Shown here: one piece after another, positions 1 to 11,474 of the stretch
How the letters are laid out: each line of letters opens with the position of its first letter
Numbering within the stretch: position 1 is the stretch's first letter
NCBI GenBank assembly: GCA_946800325.1
Contig: OX326960.1
Span: forward strand, 56,318,855-56,382,854
Direction of reading: 5' to 3'
DNA: 64,000 nt
DNA from: Luzula sylvatica
Lineage: Eukaryota > Streptophyta > Magnoliopsida > Poales > Juncaceae
The notes under the pieces: model-generated
Told to the model about the DNA's origin: nothing
Databases searched by the model: none
Seen by the model: only the letters and a program-made list of their open reading frames with translations
Program-made: the position numbers and the translations under genes

Positions 1-143
1 TTATTTAAGGTGTTACACTTCACTTTTGGCATTTTTCTAAAATTTTTGAAAAAAAATTGAATTTCTTTTGTGTCAGTCTTCAATTACGGAGTTTTTTTGG
101 AAAACATGAAAATGAAGTATTTGCTTGTTTTAGACATCAATTT
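1..143 (+). repeat. diverged ~180-bp AT-rich tandem repeat (fragment)
   Basis: This stretch carries the recognisable order of motifs of the repeat array at 18571-21043: a GGTGTTA..CTTCAC block, a run of T and A, a TTAGTCTTCAATT block, an AACATGAAAAT block and a TTTTAGACATCAATTT block. It is cut off by the CACTA-like end at 144. No protein-coding potential is visible. Confidence 0.7.
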
Positions 144-590
144 CACTACAACAGATTGGAGTATCAGCGACGGTAAAAACCGTCGTTAAAAGTCCAAAAA
201 ACCGTCGCTAAAAGTATTACCGACGGCCAACCGTCGCTAAAAAACCGTCGCTGATGCCACTTTCAGCGACGGGCCGTCGCTGAAGCTATCACCGACGGCC
301 CGTCGCTGAAAGTCTGTACTAAATTCAATTATTATTAATAAATATAATTATTTATATATGTAAGTAATACATATTTCATACATACATGTTAAATGTACTT
401 AATTAAATATTAGATTAATTTTGATAATTATAATTATCTAAAGAATTACTATAAATTATAATTATACTCATAATCATATTAATTTTCATACAAAATTCAC
501 AATCATAATTATAATTTCGACACAACTACACAACACAATCCTAATTATTTATACGCATTTTTAGAAAATTTTGACATTTTCGAGAAAAAA
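144..590 (+). mobile_element. CACTA-like transposon left end, no partner end found
   Basis: The sequence CACTACAACAG begins at 144. It is followed within 170 bp by many direct and inverted copies of a GC-rich CCGTCGCTGAAAG-type motif. A CACTA terminus followed by a dense subterminal array is the standard layout of plant En/Spm-like elements. From about 330 to 590 the DNA is very AT-rich and carries no gene. I could not find a matching inverted end or a 3-bp TSD, so the right boundary is arbitrary and the copy may be truncated or broken by later insertions. Confidence 0.55.
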
Positions 591-1149
591 AAATATATTT
601 TTAAGGAGTTAGACTTCACTTTTCGCATTTTTCCGAAATTTTTGAACAAATAGAAATTTATTTTTGTTAGTCTTCCATTAGGAGTTCTTTTTAAGGAAAA
701 CATGAAAACTGAGTGGTTTGATCGTTTTAGACTTAAGATTTGGCAATTTTTTGAAAAATATGATAATTGATTTTTTAAGGTGTTGACTTCACTTTTATCA
801 TTTTTTCAACTTTTCTTGAAAAACATGAATATTGTGTCTTTAGCTCGTTTTAGACATCAATTTAGGCATTTTTATAAGAATATTATAATTTTTTAAGGTG
901 TTAAGACTTCACTTTTTGCATCTTCTTGAAATTTTTGAACAATAAATTTGATTGTGTTAGTCCTCAATTACGAAGGTATTTTGAGGAAAACATGAAAATG
1001 TATTTTACTAGTTTTGGACATCAAATTTGACATTTTTTTTAGAAAAATAAGAAAATTGATTTTTTAAGGTGTTAGACTTCAATATTTTGCATTTTTGCCG
1101 AATGTTTTTGCACAAGAAATTTGCACGTGTTAGTCCTCAATTACGATGT
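591..1149 (+). repeat. diverged copies of the ~180-bp AT-rich repeat
   Basis: At least three degenerate monomers are visible, anchored by the GACATCAA-like block near 731, 853 and 1017 and by GTGTTAG..CTTCA blocks. Spacing (about 120-165 bp) is shorter than the 180 bp of the main array, which suggests internal deletions. The last monomer breaks off near 1150 where the LTR copy begins, and repeat sequence resumes near 2360. Confidence 0.65.
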
Positions 1150-2359
1150 TTTTGAAAAACAAAAAATCTTCTTAAATTGTATTCGGTCAAAGAAGATTCA
1201 AGAAGTTAAAGAATCAAGACGATGGTCAAAGAAAAAAGACGAAAATCTTCGCTCAAGTCTAAAATCAAGTCGTCGAAGACTTTCGCGAGTTGGAATATCA
1301 TACAATCACAAAAATAACCCATAGATATCCCTAGACTAAATTTAGAATTATTAAGCTCAATTTTAAAAAGTAAATTTGTTCGAAACGGGAAGTTTGTAAA
1401 ATCTGGAAACATGACTACTTTTGTTCGACCGGAATCACCACTTCGTTCGAAGGAAAACAAACTATTCCAAAGCCCGACTTTGCAAAAGCAAAATCAACAG
1501 AGCCTCCGTTCGAACCAAATCACCAATCCGTTCGAATGGAAGCCAACATTCCGTGTGAACGGAACGCTCAACGTTCAAACGGAAGGTAGTGCAAAGTCAA
1601 GTGAATCACTGTGCTTCTTCCGTTCGAACGGAACATTATTGTATTTGAACGGAAGTGCCAGATTTCGAACTATTAGTTTGTAACGGCTAGTTTGACTTAT
1701 GCTTTGTTTGAACGGAAAATCTATTCCGTTCGAACGGAATATACAGAAATACTGATAAATGTGGGAGGGACTATGTGGTCTATAAATAGAATGATCCCTC
1801 CCTTATTTCTCTCTCTCTCTCTATATCTTCCATAATTTTAACACAATATCAAAGAGAGAAAACGTATCCATTAGATCTTGAGTTTCATTGCTCTAAATCA
1901 AACCGTGATCTAAGATGGATCTTTCGATTCTCCACTACGGATGATTCCCAACTCGCGTGTTGATTATGTAGAGTTCGATTTGTAGATTGTAATAGGCTAG
2001 TTCTAAATTGCAAAGCCCGTCATAAATCAATAGAAACGTGTAAATCGATCTCAGCAAACCTTGTAATCTTTGATTCGGGAATTCAATAGAGAGCCTACAC
2101 GGTGCAAGGCATCTCTGGAAATGTATGTACTTGTGAACAATCGAGTCGGTCGATTGAGAAAGTAAATGATGAGTTAAAACTATATATCAACTACCTACCG
2201 AACTCCGTCACAAATATCTTGTGTCAACTTGTGTGGTAACATCTTTCTACACTTTAAATTATATACGCTTCCGCATAATATACTACTTGCATTCCATTAG
2301 CGCGGAAATTAGATCTTAAGATTACCTATTCACCCCATTTAGATCTAGATTAAACAACA
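1150..2359 (+). mobile_element. LTR retrotransposon LTR copy, 5' truncated
   Basis: From about 1190 onward this region aligns by eye, block by block, with the LTR at 62076-63656. Shared blocks include a lead with GAATCAAGAC, the GGTATCCCTA-like block, the TAACGGCTAGTTTGACT block (1682 and 62990), a TATA box (1781), an A/G-rich leader, the GTAAAGCCCG / GCAAAGCCCG block, CTACCGAACTCCGT, and the end block CCTATTCACCCC...TAAACAACA. The first ~100 bp, including the expected TGTTG start, are missing. It lies inside a diverged satellite block with no internal retrotransposon sequence on either side, so it is probably a damaged solo LTR. Its upstream half carries the palindromic array listed separately. 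Confidence 0.6.
1376..1740. repeat. array of CCGTTCGAACGG-type palindromes
   Basis: About 11 copies, complete or partial, of a palindrome with the centre TTCGAA flanked by CCG and CGG are spread at irregular 20-50 bp spacing. The last two are near 1620 and 1726, and the TATA box is at 1781. The array occupies the presumed U3 part of the LTR. It is the counterpart of the CCGTTATAACGG array at 62430-63044, but with a different central dinucleotide pair throughout. Confidence 0.75.
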
Positions 2360-2620
2360 ATTTATAGAGGTTTTTGAGAAAACATGAAGATTGAGTATTT
2401 TGATTGTTTTAGATTTAAAATTTTGTATTTTTTAGAAAAATATGATAATTTTTTTCAGCAGGTGTTTGACTCCATTTTTATCGTTTTTGCAAAAATATTG
2501 AAAAAATTAAAAATTACACATGTTAGTCAAACGAAATACTTCACTTTAGCATGTATTTGTGTTTTGATTGGTAGATCATTATCTTTCATTTTAATGAGTT
2601 TTTGTAAATTTTATTAGGAT
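2360..2620 (+). repeat. diverged ~180-bp repeat, continuation after the LTR
   Basis: GTTTTTGAGAAAACATGAAG, a TTTTAGATTTAAAATTT block and a GTGTTTGACTCC..TTTTTATCG block match the order of motifs in the main array. This is the continuation of the monomer interrupted at about 1150. Confidence 0.6.
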
Positions 2621-3589
2621 TGCCTTATTTCTAAAGCTAATTCGTCTAGAGTGAGTATCAATATTTTTTCCAAAATACCCCTCCTTAGTTATGATATGTA
2701 CTAGTAACATAATTATGCATTAATCTGTTAAATTTATCTATTTTAATTTAACACCATAAAAATTGAATGCATATCAAATACTATTTATTATAAATATTGG
2801 GGTTGATTGCTAGTGCACTCCATAATTTTTGCAGTCCCGCGCGCCGCGCGCTACCAAGTGCAGGGTAAATAAAATTGGAGGGCTAACAGACTAAACGAGA
2901 GGACGCGTTTTACGGGGCATATACATGCTAAAGTGAAGTATTCCATTTGATCACTTTTTTGCACTTTTTGCACTTTTTTACGATTTAAAACATTGATATT
3001 GATATTGATGATTTATGTTTTATAAGATTATATATTAATTTATTAGTATTTGAGATACTTACACTTTTCATATTTCATCTGATCATGTAACTTTCAATGA
3101 AATGATGAGCAAATTAAACATTAACATAATGACTGGTAATAATTTGTGTTAATAATGTAAGATGGCGTAACTTTCCAAAAATATTCAAAACTGAACGTAA
3201 AATAATTATGTACAAAAAAATCACGATTATAAAAAATAATTATTAGTCAATAATTCAACACTATGGTTAAATCTCAAAACATATTATAATTGTCACGACA
3301 GACAAAACAAGACTGCAAAATTGTGTGACAAGACAAAACGAGACTACCAATCAACACTATGGTTAAATCTGAAAATAAAATTGAAAATTTTAATAAAATA
3401 AAAAAATGTGATAAGCATTTACAATTAGTCTTAACGTGTGGAAACATAATCAGGTAATCCGACGGCTCCAAACTCAAAAAATAGCTTGGCCAGATCACCT
3501 TATAATAACCCTAACTAACTGATACAACTTATCAACGTGACAAACAATAGAAGCACAATTTTGATGACCCGAAGTAAGAGATAAGTGAT
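2621..3589. other. AT-rich intergenic DNA 3' of the PP2C gene
   Basis: No reading frame with recognisable content is present. A GC-rich self-complementary tract lies at about 2835-2852 (alternating CGCG). A short sequence CAATACTATGG-like / AACACTATGGTTAAATCT occurs twice, near 3258 and 3352. The 3' UTR of the PP2C gene should lie in the last few hundred bases before 3590; no clear polyadenylation signal was assigned. Confidence 0.4.
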
Positions 3590-5068
3590 TTACCTCCCCA
3601 TCAGGGTCTCCGGGTCCCTAAAAAACTCCGGAGGAGGGGTCGGACATCTGGTCCTCCCGTCCCTTTCAGGACGAGAACGTGAGAAACGCACGATAACTAT
3701 GGTGATGTTATCACCACTTCCCCTTGTTGATGCTTCGTGATGAAGCAATATCGCCGCATACTCCGGATCTTCATAGTTCCTCGCCAATTCCACTGCCTCC
3801 TAAAATTTAAAAAATAAAAGACAACGATAATCCACGGAAACAATTATCAAATTATCCGTGAGAACTTAAAATATCAAAAATTATACCTCATTAGAAATAA
3901 CATCCCAAAGTCCATCATTTGCGAGGATGAGAAACTCCAGCGAGTCGTCGACCGCTACTTCCTATTATATTATAAACACAACAAAGAATTCAGTATTAGA
4001 AAACGAAAAAATTAAAAGAAGATCAAACCAAATGAAATGAAATAAAGAAAATCCAACATGGATGTCAGGATCAGCAATGACGCAATCCTTCAGAACTCTA
4101 TCGCCAAAAGCACGAGACACCGCCAGGATACCTTTAACACGCCATGTCCCAGCCCACAAAAGATAGCCTCCCGTGTCCTCGATCCTCTTCCTCTCGTCTG
4201 GTTGGTCAGGTTTGTGATCCCTCGTCACAGCAATTGCTACACAAAACAAAATACATAATTTTCAAAGTCGAGCAATTAATCATAAATTAATCATTAACAC
4301 AAAGTAAATATATACAAATGAGAAATTACCAGACCCGCCCCTGCAAATGACAGCTCGGGAGTCCCCGACATTGGCCACGAAAAGACGGTTACCGAATAGT
4401 AAGGCAGTGGTGGCAGTTGAACCAGAACCGCTCGGATTATCCTCCTCGACTCTGAGGAACTCCGAGTCCGTGTTCTTATATCCATCAGCTACATGTTCAT
4501 TAATTATTAATAAACGAAAAGAGTATTTTTCATTTTCGCCATTTCAGATCAAATAAAACCAAGGAGAAGAAAGAATTGAATATGACGTGTTGTTTACCTA
4601 TCGCGGACTTGGTGTCGCTAACGAAGCTGGGATGGTCCATTATATTGTTCATGAGATTCTGCATCACGAACTCTGCTGCACGGGTCCCACCATGACCTTT
4701 CAAAATTTTATTTTATTTTTTGTTAATTGATTGATTCAAATACTAAAATTGATGAGATTTTGGAAGGAAGGTGCTTGTTTACCATCAAACACGCCAAAAA
4801 AACCGCCAGCTTCATCATAAATTGTTCCCCACTGATTATCATGAAAATCTTCCATAGACTCCCTGTTGCCTATACCGCTGGCGAATCCATATCTGATTTT
4901 CTCGTTTTGACTATTTTCGAAAAGACTGCGAGATGTGTAAGGATAATAAATTTATTTATGATTATGTATTTGTTTTACAATTATGATCAAGAAATACAAG
5001 GAATCAAGGAAGAAATTATACCTCGAAAGGAATCCAGTGACCAATTTGCCGTTATAATAAGTCGGCAT
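3590..5068 (-). CDS. protein phosphatase 2C, WIN2/PP2C59-like, 7 exons
   Basis: This is a complete PPM-family Ser/Thr phosphatase gene of 303 residues. Exons, read on the minus strand, are 5068-5022, 4925-4783, 4696-4598, 4488-4330, 4236-4058, 3961-3887 and 3799-3590; every intron has GT/AG borders and the phases join cleanly. Visible family motifs in order: RESMEDFHD (first metal Asp), [85 protein letters not shown] and [10 protein letters not shown]. The metal-binding Asp residues of these motifs are present, so activity is expected: Mn/Mg-dependent dephosphorylation of Ser/Thr. The ATG at 5068 gives a short N-terminus ([13 protein letters not shown]) that resembles, but is shorter than, that of Arabidopsis PP2C59/WIN2; an in-frame ATG upstream at 5134 is less likely. 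No signal peptide or membrane segment is seen. A proline-rich tail ends the protein. The family assignment is firm; the physiological role (defence or stress signalling in relatives) is inference. Confidence 0.95.
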
Positions 5069-5640
5069 CTTTGTACCAAAAGGTAAGGAATACAAAAAAA
5101 ATTTGAGAGGAACAAATTCAAATATTTGAAACACAAATTCGAAACTTTAAAGAAGCCAAGTGTTGGAAAGATTGAAATCAAATGTAATTATTACCTCTTA
5201 CTTTTAGATGTATTTATACAAGAAAAGAACACAGATTTGTTAGGAGAAATCAAAGATTCAAACAACAAATTTAAAAAGTCACAGAGGGTTTAAGAGTTTT
5301 AACTATTTTAAGAATGGTTGTTGCATTGCAAGCGCGGTTTGTTATGACCGAGAAATAGCTGACTAACAGAGAGGTAAGAAACAGGTTTATTATGACCGAG
5401 AGAGAAACAGTGATTTTCAGAGAGATGAGAAACAGGAGATTAACAGAAAGATGAGTAAAACACTTTTTGCGACACGGTCTTTGGTGTCATATATATCTCT
5501 TTGATTCGTACATTTTTCTTTTTCGTATTTGGGCACGTGGCCTGTTGTGATTCGATGATGAACACTCCGGGCCGGCCCGGCATTTTTGTCTTTTAAAATC
5601 GGACCTGTACTAATTGCCACAATTGGCTAAGCACAGGACC
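5069..5640 (-). promoter_or_regulatory. 5' UTR and probable promoter of the PP2C gene
   Basis: The region upstream of the PP2C start has no other gene. A TATATAT-like tract lies at about 5489-5499 and would suit a start site near 5460, leaving a leader of about 390 bp. Two similar pyrimidine/purine blocks (GACCGAGA..AACAG near 5349 and 5395) form a short direct repeat. A GC-rich GGCCGGCCCGG palindrome is at about 5571-5581. Placement of the start site is a guess from these signals only. Confidence 0.35.
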
Positions 5641-6333
5641 GGTCCCATGAACACATCAATTTGTGCATATAACTTTGTAATAAATTATAATGCATCTCCT
5701 AATATTGTTCTGCTTTATTTAATTTGTTTCCGATATTTTTCTAAGAACTTGTTTTCTATGAACATAGTCAGAAAAAAGAATAGAAGCCCTTAAACACAAT
5801 CTCAAACATAATTATAACACATGAAATTCAAAGTAGACTTTAGAGCCCAATAAAACTCAAAACATATTAAATATAATAATAATAATAATTGGAATTGGAA
5901 TTGAAAAAAAAAACAATGAAACAGTTTTTGGGTTCAATAAAACTCTAACCAAACTGGAAAAATAATATCCTAAGAAAAAATATTTTGATGAAATAATATT
6001 TCCAGAATTTAATAATATCAATTATAATATGAAACCATCAATTATAAATTCAAAATTAAGAAATGGATATTGAAATTCATAATGAAATTTTATTCTTCAA
6101 AATATGAATTTAGAAATTTGAATCACTCAATTTGGAATTGAATAATGAATTTTCAAAACTTACAAAACTATATAGCACAAAGAAAAGAGTTTAAACGATT
6201 AATTAAATAAATGGATAATCATCATTTACCAACATCGATATTTTTTATTTCATATTTTATTTGAGAAATTTTTACTTTGTCCTCATGGCATATCATCAAC
6301 ATCCTTGATGTAGTCAACAGACATCATCATTTC
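5641..6333. other. AT-rich intergenic DNA
   Basis: Very AT-rich sequence with short ATAATA and GGAATT runs (around 5875-5900). I see no gene, no terminal repeat and no RNA. Confidence 0.5.
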
Positions 6334-6619
6334 CAGGGACGGATCCAGGATTAATATATAGGGGGGGCCGAATTTTATAGGGGGGGGCCGAAATAAAAAA
6401 AAATCAAAATTGGCTTGAGGGTATTGAACTTAAGACCTTCCATATCTCAAACATCAATTTTACCACTATACTACTATAATCTTTGTGACATACAAACAAC
6501 TTTATCATATTTATTATTTTCCAAACAAGCGAAATCACCTTATTTTCGCGCTAACACATCGGTTTTTTATTTCATAGGGGGGGCCGGGCCTCCCGCTCGC
6601 CTCCCTAAATCCGCCACTG
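6334..6619. mobile_element. hAT-type MITE with 8-bp TSD
   Basis: The element begins CAGGGACGGATCCAGGA and ends TAAATCCGCCACTG, giving imperfect terminal inverted repeats. It is flanked by the perfect 8-bp direct repeat ATCATTTC (6326-6333 and 6620-6627), the TSD length of hAT elements. It is 286 bp, has GGGGGGGCCG runs just inside each end, and codes for nothing recognisable, so it is non-autonomous. Confidence 0.85.
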
Positions 6620-6627
6620 ATCATTTC

Positions 6628-7026
6628 ACAAGCCCCCGCAAACCATCTCCCAAATAATCTCCAGTACTTTAACAACATATCATTAACTGTTAATTGATAT
6701 GCATTTTCATATTAATTGATATATACCTGATTGTTAATTGATATACTTAACAAATTTCATTTCTATAATTAACTTTTAATCGACTGCACCGTGCAAATTT
6801 TAGGGATGCATATCCTTCCGATTTATGTCGAATCGTCAACTCATCAGCAAAAATTTTCAAGTTCAGGAAACATAATATATGGCAATGCGATATGAACCCA
6901 TGATCTTGGTATTCTGTACCAATCACTTAACCACCAGGCTATAAAACTATGAGAAATTATAACTCTTCCCCAAGACTTCCTCAATTAAACCCTCGATCAC
7001 GTCATAAGTGATGTGATCCATCCGTT
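6628..7026. other. intergenic DNA without recognised features
   Basis: Sequence between the MITE and the SINE. An ATTAATTGATATGCA-type phrase is repeated three times around 6690-6745. The last 16 bases (7011-7026) are the left TSD copy of the SINE. Confidence 0.45.
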
Positions 7027-7209
7027 TTTTTTTTTTTTTTTTTTTTTGAGATATATGCCCGTAGGCCCCCTACCCTACCCCTATCCCCTACCTAATCTAC
7101 CCTACTAAGACTACCTAGTTTTTTTCCTTGGTCCCTGACCGGGTTCGAACCCAAGTCATCCGTGTAGCAGCCCAGATACCAACCATGGCGCTACAAGCGC
7201 TGGTTATAT
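7027..7209 (-). mobile_element. tRNA-derived SINE
   Basis: Read on the minus strand this 183-bp unit starts near a TAGCGCCATGGTTGG box (a fit to the Pol III A box), then has GGTTCGAACCC (a fit to the B box), a pyrimidine-rich body, and ends in a run of about 20 A (T on the plus strand, 7026-7047). It is flanked by a 16-bp TSD, ATGTGATCCATCCGTT, at 7011-7026 and 7210-7225. This combination is diagnostic of a retroposed SINE. The family name was not determined; it resembles the tRNA-headed plant SINEs. Confidence 0.88.
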
Positions 7210-7225
7210 ATGTGATCCATCCGTT

Positions 7226-7540
7226 AATCACCACGTACCACTTCCTCAGCACAAAATCATGTCCAACGTTAATCCATGGAGCACCCAGTCTAGTTAATTG
7301 AAAAGATAGGAGTAATTCTACACAACATTCTCTCGCAACAAGTTTTCACAGTAAGATATTGATCATATGTTATATATTGTATTCATACTATAGAACTAAT
7401 TTAACTTAATTCAATCCACACTTTATATATTATCATTATGCTGTCAATCATAATGCGAAAGTATGTCAAAAAATAGTGATCCAATTTTTTTGGCCCTAAC
7501 AATTACACTAAGGAAAAAAAAAGCCCCAAAAACCTATATA
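7226..7540. other. intergenic DNA; left hAT target-site copy at its end
   Basis: No gene seen. Bases 7533-7540 (CCTATATA) are the left copy of the target-site duplication of the large hAT element, matched exactly by 17462-17469. Confidence 0.6.
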
Positions 7541-9158
7541 TAGGGGTGTCAATGGTTCGGATACGGTTCGGATAGTGGTCGTACCAGATCCATATCCATA
7601 TTTTTTTTCGGATACGGATTCGGATACGGAATTACTCAGATCTAGATACGATTTGGATACTAAACGAATACGGATACGGTTCGGATATTGTCGGATACTG
7701 ATACGGATACGGTTTATATTCGGATATTAAAACGGATACTACGATATCGAAATATTAAAAAAAAAGATTTCTATTTAAAACGGATACGGTTTATTTTTAA
7801 GATTAGAGTGGTAATTGTTTCATAATTTTTAATTAGAGAAAAATAAAAAAGAATTTAATTTTTTCTGCATGGTGTATCTCTGACAATGTGAAACAAATCC
7901 AAAGTAAAAACAAGAAACCAATTATATAAAAAACATATGAATTCTCTAAACTTCAATAGTTACTGCGATTTTGGGAAGTCAGTAACTATTACTACTAAAA
8001 AATTATGTCTAGTTTGATACATAACACAAAATCATCAAATAACTTCTAAACATCATTAATACATACCGAATATAGATAATTTGTAGAACATGCTAAAAAC
8101 ACACAAAAAACACATTACTATCAAAATGATAATGTCACTATTTCCAGTACCTACTAATTAAGTTGATCGTCATACTCTTTAAAGCCATCAAAAACCGAGG
8201 GTAATTCGTCTAATAAATCAATTAGCAATTAATATCAAATAAGTAAATATATCAAAATGTATATGGAAATATGAATTAATATATTACTTTTTTTACCGGC
8301 TTTCACCCAATCTTGAATGCAAATTAACGCTTCGCCGGTCGCCGAATCCAATCGACTCCTATACGGATCAATTACACGACCACCCGTACTAAAAGCCGAC
8401 TCCGATGCAACCGAAGAAACCGGTATAGCCAACACATCGCGTGTAATTCTTGAAAGAATAGGATATTCTCTTCCTTCCGTTTTCCACCAAGAAAGAATAT
8501 CAAATCTTTTTTTGTTAGAACACGGAATTCTTTCCATATAATTATCCAAATCGGATTTGAAAGAAGTTGGTTGGCTTCTCGCCTCCAAAAACTTGACTAA
8601 ATCATTATCCAAATCATCATTTTCAATTCCTAATCCCAAATTACTACCGGGAATGCCAAATTCATCGATTTGATCTTATTTGATCCACACTATTTTTAAA
8701 TTTTGATGAATACTCGAAATGTATTTTCTTTATCATTCTATTTAACTCTTCAATTTCTTTTGTACCACCGTTACCAAAAACTTTTGGATAATAATATTCA
8801 GTCAACCCCATCTTATATTGGGGATCCAAAAAATAAGCAATAGCTAACGCGGTATTTGATTGGTACCAATATTTGTCGAATTTATTTTTCATTGACATGG
8901 CCATTTTCTTTATGATTGGATCCTCAATCTCACACCATGATTCGATCTTTATTTTAATATCACAAATGATTTGAAAAATAAATTAGAAGTTGGATACAAT
9001 GTACATGAAAGAAGCTCGGTAATGGCGTAAAAATATTTTAAACAATTATATATATTATCCACCTCATTCCATTCTTGATTAGTAAGAAAATTTGGGTACC
9101 TTGAAGGATCAATAAAATTCATTCTCTCTAATGCTTCTCGAAAATACAATGCATCTCT

Positions 9159-9791
9159 TGAAGGAAATACAGTTTCGGATCAACCGTAAAAGTGTACACA
9201 AGGATAAACGAATGTAAGCATACGTTCGTGGTCATATCTTTCAGTAGGAAAATCCAATTTGAATGGTTCAAATTGTATTAGATAGATAATAAGATTATCT
9301 ACAACCTTCATGTTGAAATATATTTCATATGAACGAAGTATCAGTGTCGTTTCTATGAAATACCGAAATGGTGCAACAGTATGACATACAGTTAGTAAAA
9401 CAGTCATAACGTTTGCATATGAACTCCAATTGGACAAGGCCAAACTGGGTTGGGTAAATAATAAGATTATCTACAACTTTCGTGTAGGTTGATTTTCTGT
9501 CAGAGGAATTTACCAATTTCGTATGGACAGAATACTGAACAGGTTCATGCAACTTTCTGTGTGAAAAAGTGTATATTGGATATACATGTCTTTTGGCCGA
9601 TCCTAATCCTATATGATATAAATAGGATAATTCTCTCTTATCTCTTATCGTTTTTCATTCAGTTGAATCATTCGTATTATTCAGAATATACCAGAAATAT
9701 AAAGAGACATCTTTCTAGTGAGTGAAAGGGTGTAAATAGAGAGAACCGAGAAAAGGAGTTTTCCGGCATAGAGAATCAACCGATCAAGCAA
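9159..9791 (+). repeat. 5' LTR of copia A, 3' part deleted
   Basis: This copies bases 12630-13260 of the 3' LTR with few differences, including TATGATATAAATAGG (TATA box, about 9613-9628) and the AGTGAGTGAAAGGGTGTAAA leader. It stops at the deletion junction in CAAGCAAG. Confidence 0.88.
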
Positions 9792-11474
9792 GGCGCAATT
9801 CGTAGATCGGGTAGGATTCGTCAAGAGCCTATACGATATGGTTTTATCGTGGCAAATGACGATGAAGTCGAATTCATAGATGATGAACCGACATCTGATC
9901 TCGAGGCTATGGAAAGCGAGGATTCCAAAAGGTGGCAAACTGCCATGAAATCCGAGATTCAATCCATGTACGATAATCAAGTTTGGAACTTGATTGATCC
10001 ACCTCCCGGGGTTAAACCAGTGGGATGTAAGTGGGTCTTCAAGAAGAAGACCGACATGGATGGGAATGCAAACACTTATAAAGCACGGCTTGTGGCGAAA
10101 GGTTTCAAACAAATTCATGGTGTAGACTATGAAGAAACGTTTTCTCCCGTAGCAATGCTTAAATCCATACGGATCTTACTTTCTCTCTCTGCGTATTATG
10201 ACTACGAGATTTGGCAAATGGATGTCAAAACCGCATTCCTTAACGGGAACTTAGAAGAGGATGTGTACATGACACAGCCCGAGGGTTTTGTCGATTCAAA
10301 GAGTCCGGATAAAGTGTGCAAGTTGCAACGATCCATTTATGGATTGAAGCAAGCTTCTCGGAGTTGGAATATACATTTCGATGAAGTTATAAGCGAATAT
10401 AACTTCGTGAAAGATGTAGAGGAACCTTGCGTATACAAGAAGGTTAGTGGGAGCCGCGTAGTATTTCTTGTACTATATGTAGACGACATCTTGATCATAG
10501 GAAACGACATACCGATGCTTACGGATGTTAAGAAGTATTTAAATACTCGTTTCGCTATGAAAGATTTAGGTGAGGCCGCTAATATATTAGGCGTGAGGAT
10601 TTATAGAGATAGATCCAAGAAGTTACTCGGCTTGAGTCAAAACACGTACATCGACAAAGTGTTGAAACAATTTTCAATGCAAGATTCGAAGAAAGGACTT
10701 CTTCTAATGTCGAGTGGCATATCGTATTCTAAAGCTCAATGTCCGACATCGAGTAAGGATAAGAATGCGATGAGTATTGTTCCATACGCTTCGGCGGTTG
10801 GATCTATTATGTATGCCATGATTTGTACGCGCCCCGATGTGTCGTATGCATTGAGCGTCGTTTCGCGTTACCAATCTAATCCAGGGGATATGCATTGGAT
10901 CGCGGTTAAGAATATCCTTAAGTACTTATGAAGAACTAAGGATCAATTTCTAATTTATGGTGGAAAGACATCATGGTTGGTTATTAATGGATATACCGAC
11001 GCCAGTTTCCAAACATGTATCGATGGCTTTCGATCACAAAGTGGATACGTGTTTTGTCTAAATGGTGGAGCGGTAGTATGGAAGAGTTCCAAACAACCCA
11101 CGATAGCAGACTCTACAACTGAATCGGAGTATATTGCGGCTTCGGAAGCAGCAAAGGAGGCGGTTTGGATCAAGAAATTTGTGTCGGAACTTGGAGTAGT
11201 CCCGAGTATCTCGGAACCTGTGATTGCGTATTGCGACAATACGGGAGCGATAGCACAGTCCAAGGAACCGAGGGCACATCATCGCTCCAAACACGTACTC
11301 AGAAAATTTCACTTGATCCGTGAGATTTTAAAACGAAAGGATGTGATCATAGAAAAGATTGATACTGACAGGAATGTTGCGGACCTGTTTACTAAGCCAC
11401 TCTCGAAAGCTAAGCACGATTACCATGCGAAAGCTATAGGTTTGAGATACCTAGAGGAGGAAGAGAGTAGTTAG
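9792..11474 (+). pseudogene. copia A pol: reverse transcriptase and RNase H
   Basis: A single frame runs from the LTR junction through [90 protein letters not shown] (the YVDD catalytic motif) and GSIMYAM, to RNase H motifs YTDASFQ, WKSSKQPTIADSTTESEY, YCDNTGAI and NVADLFTKPL. One in-frame TGA stop at 10929-10931 separates reverse transcriptase from RNase H; the reading frame is otherwise open to the stop at 11472-11474. Gag, protease and integrase are deleted. The few defects point to a fairly recent insertion. Confidence 0.92.

Noticed and set aside
2800..2860. Helitron 3' end near the CGCG palindrome at 2835
   Set aside because: The hairpin is GC-rich, but the nearest CTAG on the appropriate strand is over 20 nt away and not followed by T, so the signature is not met.
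3274..3498. Small frame downstream of the PP2C gene
   Set aside because: AT-rich with no similarity to any recognised protein; it lies where the PP2C 3' UTR is expected.
7130..7200. tRNA gene on the minus strand
   Set aside because: A and B boxes are present but no cloverleaf with an anticodon stem could be drawn, and the poly(A) tail and TSD show that it is a SINE.
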